Under the pieces are notes generated by a model, which had not been told where the DNA came from, did no database searches, and was given only the letters and a program-made list of their open reading frames with translations. Shown here in pieces: positions 59,087-64,000 of a stretch of DNA of 64,000 bases (the stretch's first letter is position 1; every line of letters starts with the position of its first letter). Source of the DNA: Sphingomonas phyllosphaerae 5.2 (GTDB taxonomy: Bacteria; Pseudomonadota; Alphaproteobacteria; Sphingomonadales; Sphingomonadaceae); the NCBI RefSeq assembly GCF_000419605.1, contig NZ_ATTI01000001.1, forward strand, positions 1,646,501 through 1,710,500. Direction: 5' to 3'. Both the position numbers and the translations under genes were made by a program.

Positions 59087-61225
59087 TCAGCCGGCTGCAG
59101 CCACGATCGCGACCCATCCCGCTTCGTCGACGATGCGGATGCCTAGTTCGGCGGCTTTCTTCGCCTTGGATCCTGCTCCCGGCCCGGCGACCAGCAACTC
59201 GGTCTTCTTCGACACCGTGCCCGCGACATGCGCTCCCAACGCCTCGGCCTGCGCCTTCGCCTCGTCACGGCTCAGCGTCTCCAGCGTGCCGGTGAAGACC
59301 ACCGTCTTTCCTGACACTTCCGAGGCCCGTGTCTCGACCACGAACGGCGGCGGCGTCACTTCGGCGAGCAGGTCGTCCCAGACGGTTCGATTATGCGACT
59401 CGTGGAAAAAGTCAGCCAGAGCATGCCCCACCGCCGCGCCGACATTCTCGACCCCAATCAGCTCGGCGATTGCCTTGTCGACGCGCGCGCGACGCTTGTC
59501 GTCGCTCTCGCCGATCACCGCGATCATGTCCTCACGGAGTGCGATCACCGCCCCCGCCATGGCGGCGATGGCGGGCAACGTGACATAGCGTTTCAGCAGG
59601 TCGCGCGCGGTGACGATCCCGATGTGGCGGATGCCGAGCCCAAACAGCAACCGCGCCGCATCGGGCGAACGTCGCGCCTCGATTGCCTCCAACAGCGCGT
59701 CGACCGATCTTGCCTGCCATCCCTCGCGCCCCACCAGTGCCTCGCGGTGCGCGGCCAGCCGGAAGATATCCGCGGGCTCGGCGATCCAGCCGAGCGCGAC
59801 GAACTCCGTCAGCGTCTTTTCGCCCAGCCCGTCGATGTCCAGCGCGCCCCGACTGACGAAATGCTTCAGCCGCTCAAGCCGTTGTGCCGGGCACACCAGC
59901 CCGCCGGTGCAGCGCACGTCGACCTCGCCGTCCGCTGCGATTGCCTCGCTGTGGCAGATCGGGCAATGGTCGGGGAAGGAGAATGGCGGCAGTTCACGAT
60001 CGCGGGGTAACACCTCGACGATCTGTGGGATCACGTCGCCGGCGCGTTGCAGGATCACGCGGTCACCCTCGCGAACGTCGAGCCGCGCGATCTCGTCGCG
60101 ATTGTGGAGCGTCGCGTTGGTCACCACCACGCCGCCCACCGTTACGGGGGTCAGGCGCGCGACCGGGGTCAGCTTGCCCGTGCGTCCGACCTGGATGTCG
60201 ATCCGCTCCAGCGTGGTCTGCGCGCGCTCGGCAGGAAATTTGTGCGCGATCGCCCAGCGCGGCGCGCGCCCGATGCTGCCCAGCCGCGCCTGCCAGTCGA
60301 GCCGATCGAGCTTGTAGACGACGCCGTCGATATCGAACGGCAGATCGGCTCGCCGCGTTTCGATCGCGCGGTATACTGCCAACGCTCCCGCCGCATCGTC
60401 GCACCGCGCGAAAGCATCGGCGATCGGGAAAGCCCAGTCGCGCAGCGCTGCGACCACTGCCGCCTGCGTCCCGCCCGGCACGGCGCTCGCCTCGCCCCAC
60501 CCATGTGCGAGGAAGCGCAGCGGCCGCGCATTCGTAACGGAAGCATCCTTCTGGCGCAGCGAACCCGCCGCCGCGTTGCGCGGATTGGCGAATTGTCGCG
60601 CGTCCTTGCCCGCCATCGCCGCCTCGTCCGCCAGCCGCCGGTTCAGCGCCGCAAACGCTTCCTTTTCCATATAGACCTCGCCACGCACCTCGAACACGTC
60701 GGGCGCGGTAGCGGGCAGCATCTCCGGGATGTCGGCGATCGTCCGCACGTTGGCGGTCACGTCTTCACCCACCGCCCCGTCGCCGCGCGTCAGCGCCTGC
60801 ATCAATCGGCGGCCTTCGTAGCGCAGCGAGCACGACAGTCCGTCGATCTTGGGTTCCGCGGTCAGTGCCACCGGCTCCTCCGCGGAGAGCTTCAGAAACC
60901 GCCGCACCCGCGCGACGAACTCCGCAACGTCCTCGTCGGAGAACGCGTTATCGAGGCTCATCATCGGTCGGGCATGCGCGACCTTGGCAAGGTGTCCGGC
61001 AGGCGCAGCGCCGACCTGTCGGCTGGGCGAATCAACTCGGACCAGCGTCGGATAGGCGTGCTCGACCGCGGTGTTGCGGCGGACCAGCGCATCATAGTCG
61101 GCGTCACTGATCTCGGGCGCGTCGTCGGTATGATACAATCGGTTATGGCGCGCGATCACGGCGGCCAGCCGCTCGAGCTCGGCAGCGGCTTCGATCTCGT
61201 TCTCGGGCAGCGGCGTGTCGGTCAT
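59087..61225 (-). CDS. ligA: NAD-dependent DNA ligase
   Basis: A 712-residue replication/repair ligase. Adenylation Lys in AEPKIDGLSCSLRYEGR (about 125), OB fold, four-Cys zinc site (CPICH and VRCTGGLVCPAQ), helix-hairpin-helix repeats and a C-terminal BRCT domain (about 632-705; GKTVVFTGTLE). All parts are present in the usual order and length. Confidence 0.97.
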   Translation of the reverse strand: MTDTPLPENEIEAAAELERLAAVIARHNRLYHTDDAPEISDADYDALVRRNTAVEHAYPTLVRVDSPSRQVGAAPAGHLAKVAHARPMMSLDNAFSDEDVAEFVARVRRFLKLSAEEPVALTAEPKIDGLSCSLRYEGRRLMQALTRGDGAVGEDVTANVRTIADIPEMLPATAPDVFEVRGEVYMEKEAFAALNRRLADEAAMAGKDARQFANPRNAAAGSLRQKDASVTNARPLRFLAHGWGEASAVPGGTQAAVVAALRDWAFPIADAFARCDDAAGALAVYRAIETRRADLPFDIDGVVYKLDRLDWQARLGSIGRAPRWAIAHKFPAERAQTTLERIDIQVGRTGKLTPVARLTPVTVGGVVVTNATLHNRDEIARLDVREGDRVILQRAGDVIPQIVEVLPRDRELPPFSFPDHCPICHSEAIAADGEVDVRCTGGLVCPAQRLERLKHFVSRGALDIDGLGEKTLTEFVALGWIAEPADIFRLAAHREALVGREGWQARSVDALLEAIEARRSPDAARLLFGLGIRHIGIVTARDLLKRYVTLPAIAAMAGAVIALREDMIAVIGESDDKRRARVDKAIAELIGVENVGAAVGHALADFFHESHNRTVWDDLLAEVTPPPFVVETRASEVSGKTVVFTGTLETLSRDEAKAQAEALGAHVAGTVSKKTELLVAGPGAGSKAKKAAELGIRIVDEAGWVAIVAAAG

Positions 61226-61265
61226 CGCGCCGGGTTAGGCAAGCCGCGCGCGACCGTCCAGAGCG

Positions 61266-61697
61266 TCAGGCGGCAGCCAGGCTTTCGGCGGTCGCATCGG
61301 CGAGGCTGGTGCCGTCGAGGATCCGCGCAGTCTCGTCACGGACGCGCATCATCGCCAGCCGGATCGCGCAATCAGCCTCCGACTTGCAATCCTTGCAGGG
61401 ACGATACGCGGTTCGGCTGACACACGGAACCAGCGCCAGCGGCCCTTCGATCACGCGGATCACTTCGCCAAGCGAGATCAGGTGCGCCGGCCGTGACAGC
61501 ACGTAGCCGCCCATCTTGCCACGATAGCTGTGCAGCAGTCCGGCATCGCGCAGGTCAGCGAGGATCAGCTCCAGGAATTTGCGCGGTACGTTCGCCTCCG
61601 CGGCGATCCGCGTCATCGGGATCGGTGCCGAACCGGCCGGCGCGCTGGCCAGGAACAGCATCGAGCGAAGTGCATAACGGGAACGCTGGGTAAGCAT
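61266..61697 (-). CDS. Rrf2 family transcriptional regulator
   Basis: 143 residues. N-terminal winged helix (RSRYALRSMLFLA, MTRIAAEANVPRKFLELILADLRDAGLL, GKMGGYVLSRP). The Cys set VPCVSRTAYRPCKDCKSEADC (four Cys) in the ligand region fits an iron-sulfur cluster, as in other Fe-S sensing members. It lies 40 bp from ligA but is probably an independent gene. Upstream, near 61698-61725, is an AT-rich stretch that could hold its operator. No isc or suf genes are nearby. Confidence 0.9.
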   Translation of the reverse strand: MLTQRSRYALRSMLFLASAPAGSAPIPMTRIAAEANVPRKFLELILADLRDAGLLHSYRGKMGGYVLSRPAHLISLGEVIRVIEGPLALVPCVSRTAYRPCKDCKSEADCAIRLAMMRVRDETARILDGTSLADATAESLAAA

Positions 61698-61779
61698 AGC
61701 CGACTATATACAGGGATATTGTGGCACGCAAATGGCGCGATGCCCTTTCCCAGCCGACGCATATGGCCTATATGACGTT

Positions 61780-62060
61780 CGTCGGGTTCTACCCGGCTAT
61801 GGCGATAAACTGCGGCGTAGACTAGACGCAGCGGACCCGGGGGCGGTACCCGGCGGCTCCACCACCGCAGCTGCGCTGAGAGGCGAAGCTACGCTGACGG
61901 GGCCGAACTAGGATCGACGTGTGTTGAAAGGCGCTGTTTTCGCTCGGAATGGGACCACCGCAACGGCCCATTACACAAGTGCCAACGATAACGAAGCACT
62001 CGCGATTGCGGCGTAACTGAGGGCCTAACGGCCTGACGTTACACCAAAATAGCGCGGTTG
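61780..62060 (+). ncRNA. ssrA: Transfer-messenger RNA, circularly permuted two-piece form
   Basis: The acceptor piece comes first and ends at 61864 in CGGCTCCACCA, with a T-arm CCGGG-GGCGGTA-CCCGG before it. A 34-nt spacer follows. The coding piece starts at 61899 with GGGGCCG, which pairs with CGGCTCC, and continues AGGATCGACG as in other tmRNA 5' ends. The tag reading frame at 61981-62016 encodes ANDNEALAIAA plus stop, inside a hairpin closed by GTAAC/GTTAC (62013-62042). tmRNA rescues stalled ribosomes and tags the peptide for proteolysis. Outer ends are estimates. Confidence 0.92.
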
Positions 62061-62124
62061 GACCCCACCGGGCAACAGAAGGGACTCCAGCGGTTCGGGG
62101 AGCACCGGGCAACAGAAGCTCCCC
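62060..62124 (+). ncRNA. Twin hairpins with identical loops after tmRNA
   Basis: Two hairpins in a row each expose the 16-nt stretch CACCGGGCAACAGAAG (62066-62081 and 62103-62118, exactly 37 nt apart). The second stem is a perfect GGGGAGC/GCTCCCC; the first is a weaker GGA-CCC/GGG-TCC. The sequence around the shared loop differs in the two stems, so loop identity is selected or recently copied. This may be the 3' part of the tmRNA precursor or a separate small RNA. Confidence 0.55.
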
Positions 62125-62837
62125 ACTCACCCTCGTCTGTTCACCAGAACGCGCTGTGCGCCAATAGCATGGCGCGGGCTGTGGTAGGCTGCGGATCGCG
62201 GCAGGCGATGTCGATCGCTCGGCGCGTTGCAACCAGCGTCCCGTCGTGGACGGTAATAGCGAGCCAATCGATTCGGTCGTGAGCGAGCCAAGGCTGGCGG
62301 GACATGACGCCCGCGCGCCGAAAACCCATCACATTTGATCGGCTTGCTGGCCTTGGCGCAAGAGTCGCATCAGCGTCGCTGGAAAGCCGGTAAGCTGTAC
62401 CATCGCGATGGCAGCGGCGTGCTCTGCGATCGATCGATCTCGCCGACGTTCGTTACGCCGGTTGGCGCTTGTAGCGAGTAAGTCGAAGCGCGGCGGATGG
62501 CCGTTCGGCGGCAACCCGTCTCCATCTGCGCTCTCGTCGTTTACGTCCCATGGGCCCGATTAGATTGTATCTAGGCGACCTTCAGAACTTGCGCGCATCA
62601 ACCGCGTCGGTCGTCGCGCAGACCCGTGGCACATGGGCCGGACAAGCGGATGTGGTGCAGCGTCACGGCATAGCGCAGCTTGAAAAAAGTCGGCGGCTCG
62701 TGGAAGCAGTAGAAGGTTGATCTCCGACGGCTCAGCACACTGCGCCCGTCACCATCGCAAACCGGCAAATTCGCGCGCCCGTGTGGCTGACGGCCGCAAA
62801 ATAGGGGCGCGCCGATCAACCGGCGCGCCGCCCCATA
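62125..62837. other. Gene-poor region
   Basis: 713 bp with no recognised protein family, repeat or RNA. Two short minus-strand frames, 62329-62514 (61 codons) and 62141-62332 (63 codons), overlap by 4 nt (GTGA), which could indicate a decayed or very small gene pair, but neither shows recognised similarity. There is no clear terminator. Confidence 0.45.
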
Positions 62838-63002
62838 TCAGTCGTCGCCGAGCAGCGAGGATTTGCGTGGGATCGTTTCCTCGCTCGGCTGCCCCTTGTC
62901 GAGCGTATCCGATGGGCGGCGTGCGTCGCCGTCACGCTGGTGCTCCGTCGAAAGGTTCGGCCGCTCGGTCTCGGTGGTCGGGCGAATATCGTCCTTGTCC
63001 AT
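62838..63002 (-). CDS. 54-residue hydrophilic protein
   Basis: A 54-codon gene: MDKDDIRPTTETERPNL, then a charged middle with SDTLDKGQPSEETIP and the end RKSSLLGDD. It is rich in Asp, Glu, Arg, Thr and Pro, without hydrophobic core, so probably disordered. AAGGAG lies 7-8 bases before the ATG, much stronger than chance. Family not recognised. Confidence 0.72.
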   Translation of the reverse strand: MDKDDIRPTTETERPNLSTEHQRDGDARRPSDTLDKGQPSEETIPRKSSLLGDD

Positions 63003-63120
63003 GCATCGTCTCCTTCGATGTCCCGAACGGATCGAATCGAGACGACGTTCCCGATGCGTCCGGCAGGCCGTGATCGTGCACGAACGAACCGTTCCGAATG
63101 GGCGTGACGAGCATTGCCGC

Positions 63121-63909
63121 TTACCCGTCGATGCTTACCCCCAGCGAAGCGTTGACCAGCCCGCCGTCCACCGCGATCGTCTCGCCGATCACGTAATCGC
63201 CCGCGCGGCTCGCCAGATAGATGGCGGTGCCGGCCATATCCTCGTCGAGGCCGATCCGCTTCGCCGGGATCGACTTGGCGACTGCATCGCCGTGATCGCG
63301 TGCCGCACGGTTCATCTCGCTGGCGAACGCGCCGGGCGCGATCGAGGTGACGTTGATGCCGTCGCGCACCAGCCGTGCGGCCAGCCGTTTGGTCAGATAG
63401 ATCAGCGCCGATTTCGACGCGTGATAGCTGTACGTCTCCCACGGGTTCAGCCGCAACCCGTCAACCGAGGTGATATTGATGACCTTGGCGGGCGCGCCGT
63501 GCGATGCTCCGGCCTTCAACAGTCCATGCAGCGCCTGCGTCAGAAAGAACGGCGACTTGACGTTCAGGTCCATCACCTTGTCCCAGCCCGCCTCCGGGAA
63601 CTCCTCGAACGCCACGCCCCATGCCGCGCCGGCATTGTTGACGAGGATGTCCAGCCGCTCCTCACGTTCCGCCACCGCCGCCGCCAGTGCGCGGCACCCA
63701 TCGACGGTCGCCACGTCCTGCGGCAGCGCGATGCAGTTCGGCCCCAGCGCCGCGGCGGTTTCCTCACACGCCGCGGCCTTGCGGCTGGAGACGTAGACGC
63801 GCGCGCCCTGGGCTACGAAGCCCGCCGCGATCATGCGGCCGATCCCGCGGCTGCCGCCGGTGACCAGGGCGACTCGGCCGTCCAGCCGGAACAGGTTGGT
63901 CGTATCCAT
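63121..63909 (-). CDS. SDR family oxidoreductase
   Basis: A 262-residue NAD(P)-dependent dehydrogenase. Rossmann motif TGGSRGIGRM (about 17-26), NNAGAAWG, the catalytic Ser in ITSVDG and YSYHASK (Tyr/Lys). The C-terminus has AVDGGLVNASLG. It lies 11 bp downstream of the acyl-CoA dehydrogenase gene on the same strand, so the two may share an operon in fatty-acid or CoA-ester breakdown. Confidence 0.92.
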   Translation of the reverse strand: MDTTNLFRLDGRVALVTGGSRGIGRMIAAGFVAQGARVYVSSRKAAACEETAAALGPNCIALPQDVATVDGCRALAAAVAEREERLDILVNNAGAAWGVAFEEFPEAGWDKVMDLNVKSPFFLTQALHGLLKAGASHGAPAKVINITSVDGLRLNPWETYSYHASKSALIYLTKRLAARLVRDGINVTSIAPGAFASEMNRAARDHGDAVAKSIPAKRIGLDEDMAGTAIYLASRAGDYVIGETIAVDGGLVNASLGVSIDG

Positions 63910-63920
63910 CAGTCTCTCCC

Positions 63921-64000
63921 TTATCCGCCGCGCTTCAGCGTCTCACGTGCGATGATCAGTTGCTGGATCTGGCTGGTGCCTTCGTAGATGCGGAACAGCC
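63921..64000 (-). CDS. Acyl-CoA dehydrogenase, C-terminal end only
   Basis: The last 25 codons of a minus-strand gene that continues past the window edge. They give FRIYEGTSQIQ followed by LIIARETLKRGG and the stop. IYEGTSQIQ is the standard acyl-CoA dehydrogenase end, with the catalytic Glu of the common subfamily. Confidence 0.88.
   Translation of the reverse strand, partial: LFRIYEGTSQIQQLIIARETLKRGG

Noticed and set aside
61822..62232. A 136-codon minus-strand frame
   Set aside because: It lies over the tmRNA and twin hairpins on the opposite strand, and its translation is Arg/Pro/Ser-rich without fold.

Overview
The window looks like chromosomal DNA of a high-GC alphaproteobacterium of the Sphingomonadaceae (Sphingomonas-like). 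This rests on a circularly permuted two-piece tmRNA with the tag ANDNEALAIAA, a zapA / 6S RNA / 5-formyltetrahydrofolate cyclo-ligase arrangement, a ybjN-proC pair, small lineage-typical proteins (DUF2842, UbiK), and OprO/P-type and TonB-dependent outer-membrane proteins. Genus-level assignment is inference from familiarity with these families; no search was run.

Layout. 0-12.4 kb is mostly housekeeping: a Crp/Fnr regulator, an AI-2E family exporter, two identical tRNA-Asp genes, DUF2842-fau-6S RNA-zapA-coiled-coil protein, gap-MOSC-pgk, an RBBP9-like hydrolase, tlyA, tspO, ubiK, ybjN-proC, a MarR regulator, ilvE and tRNA-Gln. 12.4-14.8 kb is a small foreign-looking segment next to tRNA-Gln: a gene for an AlbA_2/Schlafen-type protein with AT-richer codons, and a broken serine recombinase. 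14.8-17.4 kb encodes an MHYT-GGDEF-EAL protein with a GAF protein. 17.6-26.8 kb is a metal module: His-rich secreted protein, CzcCBA-type RND efflux pump, then a TonB-dependent receptor behind a Fur-box-like site and a DUF4198 protein. 26.9-38.2 kb is accessory and stress-related: a potassium channel; a four-gene operon (glycosyltransferase, degenerate acyl-CoA dehydrogenase, PIG-L deacetylase, methyltransferase) in which every junction overlaps by 4 nt; an SDR enzyme; a CPA1 antiporter; a second GGDEF-EAL protein; DUF2243, a CxxCH mini-protein and a YciF-like ferritin-fold protein.

38.5-45.5 kb has a hybrid histidine kinase, an aldo/keto reductase divergent from a LysR regulator, and an OprO/P porin. 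45.5-61.7 kb returns to core functions: ispH-thrB-rnhA, a lipoprotein, ruvB, a DUF3060 protein, a cold-shock-like/TM2 protein, ptsP, a RodZ-like protein, cpoB-tilS-ftsH with a clear terminator, ligA and an Rrf2 regulator. 61.7-64 kb has the permuted tmRNA, followed at once by two hairpins with identical loops, then a gene-poor stretch, a 54-residue hydrophilic protein, an SDR enzyme and the end of an acyl-CoA dehydrogenase.

The strongest candidates for undescribed biology are the four-gene overlapping operon at 28.4-31.7 kb and the twin-hairpin RNA just after the tmRNA. No CRISPR array, complete prophage, complete insertion sequence or replication origin was seen.
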